Assembly (NCBI GenBank): GCA_964392305.1
Contig: CAYMPV010000026.1
Location: forward strand, 29,191-93,190
Source: JACKIC01 sp964392305
Lineage (GTDB): Bacteria > Planctomycetota > UBA1135 > UBA2386
Direction: 5' to 3'
Length of the DNA stretch: 64,000 nucleotides
Shown: positions 26,997 to 34,266 of the stretch, piece by piece
Numbering within the stretch: position 1 is the stretch's first letter
Layout: each line of letters starts with the position of its first letter
The notes under the pieces: model-generated
Told to the model about the DNA's origin: nothing
What the model saw: the letters and a program-made list of their open reading frames with translations, nothing else
Databases searched by the model: none
Program-made: the position numbers and the translations under genes

Positions 26997-27012
26997 ATAG
27001 GTCACAACCTAT
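26997..27012 (+). promoter_or_regulatory. Inverted repeat ATAGGT-CACA-ACCTAT before hsp20
   Basis: ATAGGT at 26997-27002 and ACCTAT at 27007-27012 are separated by CACA. It lies between the GCCA-N3-TGGC pair and the coding region. It may be another operator or a leader hairpin, and it is not found before clpB. Confidence 0.35.
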
Positions 27013-27066
27013 TCCATTGCATGTGGTTGAGCATCTCCCTGCGAGACTTGTCAGGGCCGGCACATG

Positions 27067-27106
27067 CCTTGCTCCAGGGCGGCCCCAACGCCATCCAAGC
27101 AAGGAG
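27067..27106 (+). promoter_or_regulatory. Candidate ROSE-like RNA thermometer over the hsp20 ribosome site
   Basis: CCTTGCT (27067-27073) is perfectly complementary to AGCAAGG (27098-27104), which overlaps the Shine-Dalgarno AAGGAG (27101-27106), 7 bases before the ATG. The upper strand contains UUGCU, the U(U/C)GCU motif known to face the Shine-Dalgarno in ROSE elements of small heat-shock genes. The loop holds a further GGG-CGG-CCC mini-stem. Melting at high temperature would free the ribosome site. This is inferred from base pairing. Confidence 0.5.
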
Positions 27107-27113
27107 ATCCAAG

Positions 27114-27557
27114 ATGCAGAAGACCACCAATACCAACCGCCTGCCTCAGCTTCGCGACCCGTTCGACAACCTGTTCGGCCGCCTGTTCGGCGACGCCTTG
27201 CAGGACTTCTACGGCACGCCCGAACAGGCCCATGCCCTGCGCACGAACATCGCCGAACACGACAACGGCTACGAGCTGTCGTTCGAGATGCCGGGGCTGG
27301 AAGAGAAGGACATCGACGTGCAGATGCACGACCACACGCTGACGGTCACCGCCGAACGCAGCGATGACCGCCAGACCGAAGGCAAACGCTGGCACCGTGT
27401 CGAGCACCGCTACGGACAGCTGTCGCGTTCGATCGTGTTGCCCAAGGACGCGGCCAGCAGCGGCGTCGAGGCGGTCTACAAGCAGGGTGTGCTCACCGTC
27501 ACCGTGCCCAAGGCACCCGAAGCCCGCCCGAACAAGATCTCGGTGCGCAGCAACTGA
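27114..27557 (+). CDS. Small heat-shock protein (Hsp20/alpha-crystallin)
   Basis: A 147-residue ATP-independent holdase. A short N-terminal arm (LPQLRDPFDNLFGRLFGD) precedes the alpha-crystallin domain (about residues 45-135): YELSFEMPGLEEKDIDVQ, LTVTAERSD, YGQLSRSIVLP and the GVLTVTVPK signature. The C-terminal tail carries an IXV-like motif (KISV) that docks subunits in oligomers. It binds unfolding proteins during stress, presumably for ClpB-mediated rescue. Start ATG at 27114 with a good AAGGAG. Upstream lie the twin operators and thermometer-like fold, and downstream a strong hairpin, so it looks like a one-gene transcript. Confidence 0.95.
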   Translation: MQKTTNTNRLPQLRDPFDNLFGRLFGDALQDFYGTPEQAHALRTNIAEHDNGYELSFEMPGLEEKDIDVQMHDHTLTVTAERSDDRQTEGKRWHRVEHRYGQLSRSIVLPKDAASSGVEAVYKQGVLTVTVPKAPEARPNKISVRSN

Positions 27558-27569
27558 GGCCTGACGACA

Positions 27570-27598
27570 CCCGGCGGCTGCATTGCGCAGTCGCCGGG
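27570..27598 (+). terminator. Strong hairpin after hsp20
   Basis: CCCGGCG, G and CTGC (27570-27581) pair with GCAG, T and CGCCGGG (27587-27598) to make a 12-bp stem with one G-T pair and a 5-base loop, starting 12 bases after the hsp20 stop. There is no U-tract, but the position suits a terminator. Confidence 0.6.
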
Positions 27599-27604
27599 CC
27601 ACCG

Positions 27605-27610
27605 TAGCCT
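27605..27610 (+). promoter_or_regulatory. Putative -10 box (TAGCCT) of dtd
   Basis: TAGCCT ends 6 bases before the GTG start of dtd, the spacing expected for a leaderless mRNA. A TTGCGC 16 bases upstream could serve as the -35, although it lies in the hsp20 hairpin. Confidence 0.45.
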
Positions 27611-27616
27611 GCTGCA

Positions 27617-28081
27617 GTGATCACGGTCGTGCAGAGGGTGCGCTGGGCGCGGGTGCTCGTCGGCGACGAGGTCGTCGGCGCGATCGAACGTGGCGCACTG
27701 CTGCTGGTCTGCGCCGAGCAGGGCGACGAACCCGCCGACGCGATCGAGACCGCCCGCAAGGTCGCCAACCTGCGGCTGATGCCGGGGCGCACCCCGCTCG
27801 ACCGCACCCTGCTCGAAGAAGACGCCGCGTGCCTGGTGATCAGCCAGTTCACGCTGGCGGCCGAACTGCGGCGCGGCAACCGCCCTGACTTCACCGCCGC
27901 CGCACCGCCGACCGTCGCCGAACCGCTCTACGAGCTCGTGGCCCAGCGCCTGCGCGACAGCGGCCTGCGGGTCGCAACCGGGCGTTTCGGGGCCAGCATG
28001 GTGGTCGAGTCGGCGAACGACGGCCCGGTCACGCTGACGCTCACCGTGCGTGAGGGCGCGGTAGTGCCGCGATCGGGCTGA
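27617..28081 (+). CDS. dtd: D-aminoacyl-tRNA deacylase
   Basis: A 154-residue protein matching DTD throughout: ITVVQRVRWARVLV at the start, the catalytic SQFTLAAELRRGNRPDF (Thr of SQFT), TAAAPP, and the cross-subunit NDGPVTL near the end. It removes D-amino acids and glycine mischarged on tRNAs, acting as a homodimer. GTG start at 27617, placed by the conserved first residues and by the -10 box just upstream. It is probably expressed from its own promoter after the hsp20 hairpin. Confidence 0.95.
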   Translation: MITVVQRVRWARVLVGDEVVGAIERGALLLVCAEQGDEPADAIETARKVANLRLMPGRTPLDRTLLEEDAACLVISQFTLAAELRRGNRPDFTAAAPPTVAEPLYELVAQRLRDSGLRVATGRFGASMVVESANDGPVTLTLTVREGAVVPRSG

Positions 28082-28120
28082 GGCCCAGGGCCACCTCGAC
28101 CTTGGTCGGGCCTGCACCAT

Positions 28121-28135
28121 CAGGCATGATGCCTG
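28121..28135 (+). promoter_or_regulatory. Palindrome just before the ATP-grasp gene
   Basis: CAGGCA (28121-28126) and TGCCTG (28130-28135) pair around TGA and end 5 bases before the ATG at 28141. It could be an operator or a translation-blocking hairpin. Confidence 0.35.
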
Positions 28136-28140
28136 CGGTC

Positions 28141-29352
28141 ATGCACGTCCTCTTCCTGGCCCCAGACACGCACGTCTACAACCACGGTTTCCTGCGTGGC
28201 CTCAAGGAACTGGGCGCCAAGGTCTCGGCGATCGGGCCAACCAGCAAGCAGCGCCTGTCGCCCGAGGCGCGGCGCCATCTCGATGGCTACCGCACCTGCG
28301 TGCGGTTGCTCGAGCCGGCCGAACTGCTGCGCGCCGCCAAGCAGTTGGGCACCTTCGATCGGGTCGAGACCATCGATGAACCGCTGGTCGAGGCCGCCGC
28401 GCAGCTGCGCGAGACGCTGGGCGTTCCCGGCATTCGCGTCGCCACCGCGAAACTGTGCCGCGACAAGGTGGCGATGAAGGCGTTCCTGCGCGAACACGGC
28501 ATACCGTGTGCCCAGTCCGCCGCCGCCGGCACCGCTGCCGAAGCGATCGCCTTCGCCGAGCGTGAGGGTTACCCCCTGATCGCCAAGCCGCTCGCCGGTT
28601 TCGGCTCGCTGCGCACCTACCGCTGTGCCGACCGCGCCGAGCTCGACCAGGCCGTGACCGCACTGGCACCGAGCCCCGAGCACCCGATTGCCCTCGAGGA
28701 GTTCATCGAAGGCCACGAGGGGTTCTTCGACACGGTCTGCGGCACCGAAGGCGTGCGCCACGAGTTCGCCGCGCACTACTACCCCGGCTGCCTCGAAGCC
28801 GCCGGGCACCGCTGGATCTCACCGCAGATCGCGGTCACCAACCGCGTCGAGCAGGACGGCTACGACGAGCTGCGCGCGATGAACCGCCGCGTCGTGCAGG
28901 CGCTGCAGCTGACCTGCGCGGCGACTCACATGGAGTGGTTCTTCGGCCCCAAGGGACTGAAGTTCTCGGAGATCGGCGCGCGACCCGCGGGCGAGAAGAT
29001 CTGGGACATGTACCGGGTCGCGAACGAGTTCGACGTCTACCGCGAGTGGGCGCTGGCGATCCTCGGTCGGCCGGCCGAACAGCGCCCCAGTCGTCGTTTC
29101 GCCGCGGGCTCGATCCAGATCCGACCCAGCAAGGACGGCGTGATCACCGGCCACCGCGGTTTGCAGGAAGCCATGCAACGCTGCAAGCAGTGGATCTACG
29201 AGCAGTCGGTTCCGGCCGCGGGCACCAAGACCAAGGGCCTCGACAAGGGCTGGCTCGTCAACACCTGGTTCCGCCTCAAGCATCCCGACTACGACCAACT
29301 GCGCGACTTGATGACGTTCCTGGGCGAGACCGTCAAAGCCGACGCGAAGTGA
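28141..29352 (+). CDS. ATP-grasp family ligase
   Basis: A 403-residue protein with an N-terminal preATP-grasp Rossmann-like domain (MHVLFLAPDTHVYNHGFLRG) and an ATP-grasp fold. CRDKVAMKAFLREHGIP and YPLIAKPLAGFGSLRTYR form the ATP lid, IALEEFIEGHEGFFDTV follows, and FGPKGLKFSEIGARPAGEK supplies the Mg-binding Glu. Such enzymes join a carboxylate to an amine or thiol via an acyl-phosphate. The relatives I can name by pattern are CPSase-like and PurK-like members, so the product cannot be predicted. The ATG at 28141 is preferred over one at 28126, which overlaps a palindrome. Confidence 0.85.
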   Translation: MHVLFLAPDTHVYNHGFLRGLKELGAKVSAIGPTSKQRLSPEARRHLDGYRTCVRLLEPAELLRAAKQLGTFDRVETIDEPLVEAAAQLRETLGVPGIRVATAKLCRDKVAMKAFLREHGIPCAQSAAAGTAAEAIAFAEREGYPLIAKPLAGFGSLRTYRCADRAELDQAVTALAPSPEHPIALEEFIEGHEGFFDTVCGTEGVRHEFAAHYYPGCLEAAGHRWISPQIAVTNRVEQDGYDELRAMNRRVVQALQLTCAATHMEWFFGPKGLKFSEIGARPAGEKIWDMYRVANEFDVYREWALAILGRPAEQRPSRRFAAGSIQIRPSKDGVITGHRGLQEAMQRCKQWIYEQSVPAAGTKTKGLDKGWLVNTWFRLKHPDYDQLRDLMTFLGETVKADAK

Positions 29353-29398
29353 CCGCGCCCACGGGATCGCGGCACTGCGCCGCGTTCATGTGCCACGT

Positions 29399-30253
29399 TC
29401 ACTCCAAACCCAGATCCCCCATGTCCTCTTCCTCGAAACCGAGGTAGTGGGCGAGTTCGTGCCACAACGTGATCCGGATCTGGTCGATCAGATCCTCACG
29501 GTCGTGCGCGGTGCGCTCGAGGTTGCGCTGAAACAGATAGATCGTGTTGGGCCGCAGCTGCGGTAGTTCGTACTCGCTGGTCTCGGGCAACGGCACGCCG
29601 ACGAACAGGCCGAGGATGTCGGGCGCCACCTCCTCGTCACCGTCCTCCGCGAGCGTGGTATCGGGCACGTCCTGCACGACCACTGGCACACGATCGAGCG
29701 CCTGACGGAACTGCCGAGGCAGCTTGCGCGCCGCGCGCCGCACCTCACGGTCGAACTCCGGCCTCGTCATGCGCTCGGGTGGCCAGTACTTGTCCGGCGC
29801 CACCGCCGCAGCGCGCTCGAAGCTGGCGTCGGCGGCGTCGAACTCGCCGCGCCGCTCGAGCAGTGCACCTTGCACTGCGTAGACATCCGCGGCCGGCTCG
29901 GGCAACTCCAACGCGGCCCGCACCGCCACCTCGGCCTCGTCGAAGCGCCACTGCAGGAACAACGACATCGCCAACCAGCAGCGCGACGAGGCACAGTCGG
30001 GATCGTGCGCCAGCACCTGCCGGAACTTCGCTTCCGCCAGTCGCGCCTGCCCCAGCGCCATGTGGGCGTCGCCAGCCAGGAACGCCAGGTCCAGCGGGTT
30101 GCCCCGGCCAGCCGCCGTCGCCTCGCGGATCAAGGCCAACGCCTCCTCACAACGATCCTCGTCGAGCAGGGCCTCGATCTGCTGCGCGACCCCGTCGCCG
30201 CCACCTCTGGGGTCGTCGTCGGGCGGCACGATGCCTTCGGGCTCGAGTTCCAT
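29399..30253 (-). CDS. TPR domain fused to minimal zincin metallopeptidase
   Basis: A 284-residue cytosolic protein. Residues about 20-150 form TPR-like helical repeats (ALALIREATAAGRGNPLDLA, AEAKFRQVLAHDPDCASSRC, ADASFERAAAVAPDKYWPP). Residues 155-284 form the short zincin of the PF06262 type (DREVRRAARKLPRQFRQAL, GLFVGVPL, NTIYLFQRN) with the zinc motif HELAHYLGFEEEDM near the end. The zincin usually occurs alone at about 120 residues, and the added TPR part suggests a protein partner. The ATG at 30253 is used, though in-frame GTG codons upstream exist. Confidence 0.85.
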   Translation of the reverse strand: MELEPEGIVPPDDDPRGGGDGVAQQIEALLDEDRCEEALALIREATAAGRGNPLDLAFLAGDAHMALGQARLAEAKFRQVLAHDPDCASSRCWLAMSLFLQWRFDEAEVAVRAALELPEPAADVYAVQGALLERRGEFDAADASFERAAAVAPDKYWPPERMTRPEFDREVRRAARKLPRQFRQALDRVPVVVQDVPDTTLAEDGDEEVAPDILGLFVGVPLPETSEYELPQLRPNTIYLFQRNLERTAHDREDLIDQIRITLWHELAHYLGFEEEDMGDLGLE

Positions 30254-30454
30254 GAGCGCGGCAAGTGTGGCCGAGCGCGGCTCGCCGGGGAAGAGCAGCG
30301 CACAGGTTCCCGCCGCACGCAGGCGCCGCACAACAGCCACCTGGGAGCGAAACCAAGACCCTCTTGCCTGGGCTGACGCGCCGCGATTCGCTATCGCTGT
30401 CGACGCACCGATCCCGCTGTCACGGGTGGCACGCCGACATCCATACAGGTTGCC

Positions 30455-30901
30455 ATGACCAAGATCCGCCGCATCCTCTGCCCGACCGACTTCTCCCCCA
30501 CGGCGCGCCACGCCATCGACTACGCCATCGAGATGGCACGGTCGTTCGGGGCCGAGATCGTGCTGCTGCACGTGATCCCGGACATGGGTTATCCGCTGCG
30601 CAGCTTCGGCACCGTGTCGGCGTTCCCCAACCTGCGCGAGGAGATCCACAAGCGTGGCACCGAGGAACTCGCCGAACTGAAGGCGTCGCTGGGGACCGAC
30701 ATCCAGGTCAGCACCGAACTGCGAGACGGTGCCAGCCACCACGCGATCCTCGACTGCGCCAAGGACGTCGGCGCCGACATGATCATCATCGGCACGCATG
30801 GCCACACCGGGCTCAAGCACATGCTGCTCGGCAGCACCGCCGAGAAGGTGGTGCGCAGCGCCGCTTGCCCGGTGCTGACGGTCCGCAGCGCCGATGAATG
30901 A
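30455..30901 (+). CDS. Universal stress protein UspA family
   Basis: A 148-residue single Usp domain: ILCPTDFSPTARHAIDYAI at the start and GTHGHTGLKHMLLGSTAEKVV near the end. The latter is the G-2x-G-9x-G-S/T motif of ATP-binding Usp proteins. It is a cytosolic dimer expected to be induced by energy or oxygen stress. It sits beside the two-component and cbb3 genes, which fits a role in low-oxygen physiology. Start ATG at 30455. It converges with the response regulator 23 bases downstream. Confidence 0.92.
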   Translation: MTKIRRILCPTDFSPTARHAIDYAIEMARSFGAEIVLLHVIPDMGYPLRSFGTVSAFPNLREEIHKRGTEELAELKASLGTDIQVSTELRDGASHHAILDCAKDVGADMIIIGTHGHTGLKHMLLGSTAEKVVRSAACPVLTVRSADE

Positions 30902-30924
30902 CGCGGCCGCCGACCGGCTCCGAT

Positions 30925-31590
30925 TCAGACGTTGAGCAGGCCTTCGCGGATCGCGAGCCGCGCGAGCTCCGCCGCCGAATGGCAGTCGAGCTTGCGTTGC
31001 AGGTTCTCACGGTGCTTCTTGACCGTGCCCAGCGACAGGTCGAGCAACGCCGCGACCTCCTTGTTGGCCTTGCCGAGCGCGAGCAGCTGGAACACCTCGC
31101 GTTCGCGCGGCGTCAGCACACCCAGGGCGCTGCTGTCGTTGGGCATCGGCGCCTCGCCGCGCACGGCGCGCGCCATGATGCCGCTGGCCACCTTGGGCGA
31201 CAGGTAGGAGTCACCGCGGCAGATCGCTTCGATCGCCAGCGCCAGCTCCTCGGGCTCACTGTCCTTGGAGAGGTAGCCGTCGGCACCGGCCTGCAGGGCC
31301 TGCTGGACGAACTTCATGCCCTCGTGCTGCGACGCCATCAGCACGCGTGTGTGCGACGACACCTGCTTGAGTGGCCCGACGGCATCGATGCCCGACAGAC
31401 CGGGCATGGTGATGTCGAGCACGACGACGTCGGGACGCAACCGCTCGACCAGTTCGATGCCTTCGCGGGCGCTGCCGGCATCACCGACCACCTGGAAGTG
31501 CGGGATGCGCTCGAGCAGCGACTTGAAGGCGGCACGGACCATGGCCTGGTCGTCGATGAGCACCAACGTGACGGTTTGCTTTTCGATCAT
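30925..31590 (-). CDS. NarL/FixJ family response regulator
   Basis: A 221-residue regulator: a receiver domain with acidic pair D13-D14, phospho-acceptor D59 (VVVLDITMPG) and Lys in GYLSKDS, followed by a LuxR-type HTH (LTPREREVFQLLALGKANKEVA and LSLGTVKKHRENLQRKL). It should bind DNA as a phosphorylated dimer. The upstream kinase stop overlaps an in-frame GTG at 31614 (GTGA), but the ATG at 31590, with GAAGG before it, gives the usual receiver start. Lying with a receiver-kinase and across from a FixL-like kinase, it is a plausible FixJ-like output for oxygen control. Confidence 0.92.
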   Translation of the reverse strand: MIEKQTVTLVLIDDQAMVRAAFKSLLERIPHFQVVGDAGSAREGIELVERLRPDVVVLDITMPGLSGIDAVGPLKQVSSHTRVLMASQHEGMKFVQQALQAGADGYLSKDSEPEELALAIEAICRGDSYLSPKVASGIMARAVRGEAPMPNDSSALGVLTPREREVFQLLALGKANKEVAALLDLSLGTVKKHRENLQRKLDCHSAAELARLAIREGLLNV

Positions 31591-31610
31591 GGCTGAGCCT
31601 TCGTTCGCGA

Positions 31611-32756
31611 TCACGCCGGAGAACCGGGAGTGACCGAAGAACCTTGGTTCTGTGGATTCTCCGCGCTGCCATCAGCGTCCTTCGGCAGCTCGACGGGCAG
31701 GGCAGGGAGTTCGATCCGGAAACAGGCGCCGGCACCCGGTCGGTCGACGAGACCGATCGAGCCGGCGTGAGATTCGACGACCTTGCGGCAGAAGGCGAGA
31801 CCAATCCCCGTGCCGTAGGACTTGGAGCTGTGAAACGGTTTGAAGATGTCGTCGCGACGGTCGGCGGCGACTCCGGGCCCATCGTCGGCGACATCGACCA
31901 CGATCTTGCTGCCGCTGCGACGCGCGACGAGTTCGATCTGGCCGTTGCCGCCACAGGCCTCGGCGGCGTTCCTCACCAGGTTGGTGACGACCTCGCCGAA
32001 CAGCTGCGGATCCACCATCGCCCGCAGCCCCGGTTCGCAGCGCACCTCACAGGTCATGTTGGCCATGATCTCGAGACTTCCGAGCTCCTTGAGGCAGTTG
32101 CCGAACAGGCGCTCGAGCACCACCGGCTCCTTGTGCAAGTCGAGCGGCTTGGCGAACGACAGCGTCTGACTGAGCATGCGCTCGATGCGGCTCAGGTTGC
32201 CGACGAACTCCTCGATGAGCACCTTGTCCGCGATGCCGAGCTTCTCGCCGACGGCGCGCAACGCATGCCGCAGGCTGGTGATCGGGGTGCGGATCTCGTG
32301 CGTCAGCACCGCCGCCGACTCGCCGAGCATGGCCAGGTTGCGCAGCACCTCGAGTTCGACCTGACGCGCGCGATCGCGCTCACGCAGCAACTGCACATGG
32401 CGCAGCCCACGCTGCACGGCTTCGAGCAGCTTGTCCTTGGTGACCGGCTTGCTGATGTAATCGAAGGCCCCCCGGCGCACCGCCTCGGAGGCGGTTTCGA
32501 GGTTGGGCTCACCCGTGATCAGGATCACCGGCTCCTGACACAACCGGGCCTGGACCACTTCGGACAGCACCTTCATGCCATCGAACTCGGGCATGACGAT
32601 GTCCGTGATCACGATCTCGAACTTGCCGGGCCACAGATGATCGGAGACCGCGGCGAAACTCGAGCCGCGGATCACTTCGTGACCCTGCAATTCCAGGAAG
32701 CGCGCCAGCGTCTGCAGCAGCCGCACTTCGTCGTCGATGAGGATGATCCGGGCCAT
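31611..32756 (-). CDS. Receiver domain-histidine kinase fusion
   Basis: A 381-residue soluble protein. An N-terminal receiver (acidic pair D8-D9, phospho-acceptor D52 in ITDIVMPE, K103) is joined by a coiled linker to a HisKA domain (LTHEIRTPITSLRH, His near 153) and an HATPase domain with NAAEACGG (N box), DDGPGV (G1) and GTGIGLAF (G2). With no sensor or membrane region, its kinase is likely switched by phosphorylation of D52 by another kinase, such as the FixL-like one divergently transcribed. The ATG at 32756 is the only sensible start. It is coupled to the downstream regulator gene. Confidence 0.92.
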   Translation of the reverse strand: MARIILIDDEVRLLQTLARFLELQGHEVIRGSSFAAVSDHLWPGKFEIVITDIVMPEFDGMKVLSEVVQARLCQEPVILITGEPNLETASEAVRRGAFDYISKPVTKDKLLEAVQRGLRHVQLLRERDRARQVELEVLRNLAMLGESAAVLTHEIRTPITSLRHALRAVGEKLGIADKVLIEEFVGNLSRIERMLSQTLSFAKPLDLHKEPVVLERLFGNCLKELGSLEIMANMTCEVRCEPGLRAMVDPQLFGEVVTNLVRNAAEACGGNGQIELVARRSGSKIVVDVADDGPGVAADRRDDIFKPFHSSKSYGTGIGLAFCRKVVESHAGSIGLVDRPGAGACFRIELPALPVELPKDADGSAENPQNQGSSVTPGSPA

Positions 32757-32919
32757 TTGGCTCGACAGGCTGGGTTCGGTACCGCTACCGCTCCAGCTAC
32801 GTCCGTGTCGGAGCATTGTGGCAGACGCTGGACGCGAACGTGACGGGACGAAGTTCGTATCGCGAGGGTGGCATGAACCGTAGACATCGGCCAGGGCCCG
32901 GCTACAAGTCCACCTCGCA

Positions 32920-34260
32920 ATGCCCGATGAGAATGCGCAATCGGCTCGGCGAGAGACGAACTCGCCGCCCTGGCTGCGAGGAGGCGCGCTGCTGTTCCTC
33001 GGCGCAGTGTTCACGGCGCTGGGGCTGACGCTGCCGACCGCATCCGCAGGGCGCGACCTCTGCTGGTTGGTCGCCGGCGCGACCGGTGCTGTCGGTGCCT
33101 GCCTGCTGTGGTGCCGCCGGCAGATGCACCTCCAGGTCGACCGCGCCTCGGCGCAGGCGGAGCGCGAACGCAGCGCCGCCGCCGATGCCGCCAGCGGCCA
33201 CGCCGCGCGGTGGCGGGCGATCGTCGACACCGCCACCGAGGGCATCGTCACGATCGACGCCCGCGGCAGGATCGAAAACGTCAACGGCGCCGCGATCCGA
33301 CTGTTCGGTTACGGCGAGCAGGAGCTGATCGGCCGGAACGTCACGATCCTGATGCCGGAGCCCTTCAACTCCGAGCACGACGGTTATCTGCGTCGATATC
33401 TGCAGACCGGCGAGCGGCGCATCATCGGCATCGGCCGGGAGGTCGTCGGTCGGCGCAAGGACGGTTCGATGTTCCCGATCGACCTGTCGGTGGGCGAAGG
33501 CTGGATCGGCGAAGTCCGATTCTTCACCGCGGTGATCCGCGACATCACCGAACGTAAGCAGATGCAGTCGAAGCTGGCGCAGACTGAACGCCTCGCCGCC
33601 GTCGGCGAACTGGCCGCCGGCATCGCCCACGAGGTCAACAACCCGATCAACACGATGATCAACTGCGCGCAGCTGATCCTCGACGGCGACGATCCGAAGG
33701 AGAACTGCCAGGTCGTGATCGAAGAGGGCCAGCGCATCGCCGAGATCGTCAAGGACCTGCTGCAATTCGCACGCGACGACCAGGACCGCGCCCAGCCGAC
33801 CTTCCTGCCGGACGTCGTGCATCGCACGCTGCGCCTGATCGGCGAGAACTTCAAGCGCCACGGCATCAACCTGCGGGTCACGGTGCCCCAGGAACTGCCA
33901 CAGGTGCTGGCGCGTCCGCAGCAGATCCAGCAGGTGCTGCTCAATCTGTTGATCAACGCCAAGGATGCCCTGCTGCACCACCAGTGCGATGTGCGTTCGG
34001 TCGTGTTGTCGAGCGCCGTCGACGAGCGCGGCGTCGAACTGCGCGTCGCCGACAACGGGCCCGGCATTCCCGAGAGCCTCGGCGAGCGCGTGTTCGAGCC
34101 GTTCGTCACCACCAAACGCGCGCGCGGCGGCACCGGACTGGGCCTGTCGGTCAGCAAGAGCATCGTCGAAGGCTACGCCGGCACGCTCGGCCTCGAGACC
34201 ACGCCCGGCGGCGGCGCGACCTTCCGCATCTGGTTGCCGCGCACCGAGCGCCCCGAGTGA
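32920..34260 (+). CDS. FixL-like heme-PAS oxygen-sensor histidine kinase
   Basis: A 446-residue kinase. Two N-terminal membrane helices (about 21-40 and 48-64) are followed by a PAS domain (about 97-212), HisKA (H237 in GIAHEVNNPINTM) and HATPase (NLLINAKDAL, DNGPGIP, GGTGLGLSV). The PAS domain closely follows Bradyrhizobium FixL: EHDGYL with H153 at the position of heme ligand His200, R159 at Arg206, I168 at Ile215, and R173 at Arg220, the residue that couples O2 binding to kinase control. It is therefore likely to bind heme and sense O2. The cbb3 operon converges with it 6 bases downstream. No Shine-Dalgarno precedes its ATG. Confidence 0.9.
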   Translation: MPDENAQSARRETNSPPWLRGGALLFLGAVFTALGLTLPTASAGRDLCWLVAGATGAVGACLLWCRRQMHLQVDRASAQAERERSAAADAASGHAARWRAIVDTATEGIVTIDARGRIENVNGAAIRLFGYGEQELIGRNVTILMPEPFNSEHDGYLRRYLQTGERRIIGIGREVVGRRKDGSMFPIDLSVGEGWIGEVRFFTAVIRDITERKQMQSKLAQTERLAAVGELAAGIAHEVNNPINTMINCAQLILDGDDPKENCQVVIEEGQRIAEIVKDLLQFARDDQDRAQPTFLPDVVHRTLRLIGENFKRHGINLRVTVPQELPQVLARPQQIQQVLLNLLINAKDALLHHQCDVRSVVLSSAVDERGVELRVADNGPGIPESLGERVFEPFVTTKRARGGTGLGLSVSKSIVEGYAGTLGLETTPGGGATFRIWLPRTERPE

Positions 34261-34266
34261 ACTCCG

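Noticed and set aside
26938..27113. CIRCE or sigma-32-type promoter before hsp20
   Set aside because: No TTAGCACTC inverted repeat and no convincing CTTGAA with CCCCAT pair are present.
31590..31614. GTG at 31614 as the response regulator start
   Set aside because: It gives a GTGA overlap, but the ATG at 31590 has GAAGG before it and the normal receiver length. It remains possible.
32757..32919. FNR/Anr box (TTGAT-N4-ATCAA) between the two kinase genes
   Set aside because: I searched by eye and found no match; the same is true of the 47-base gap before ccoI.
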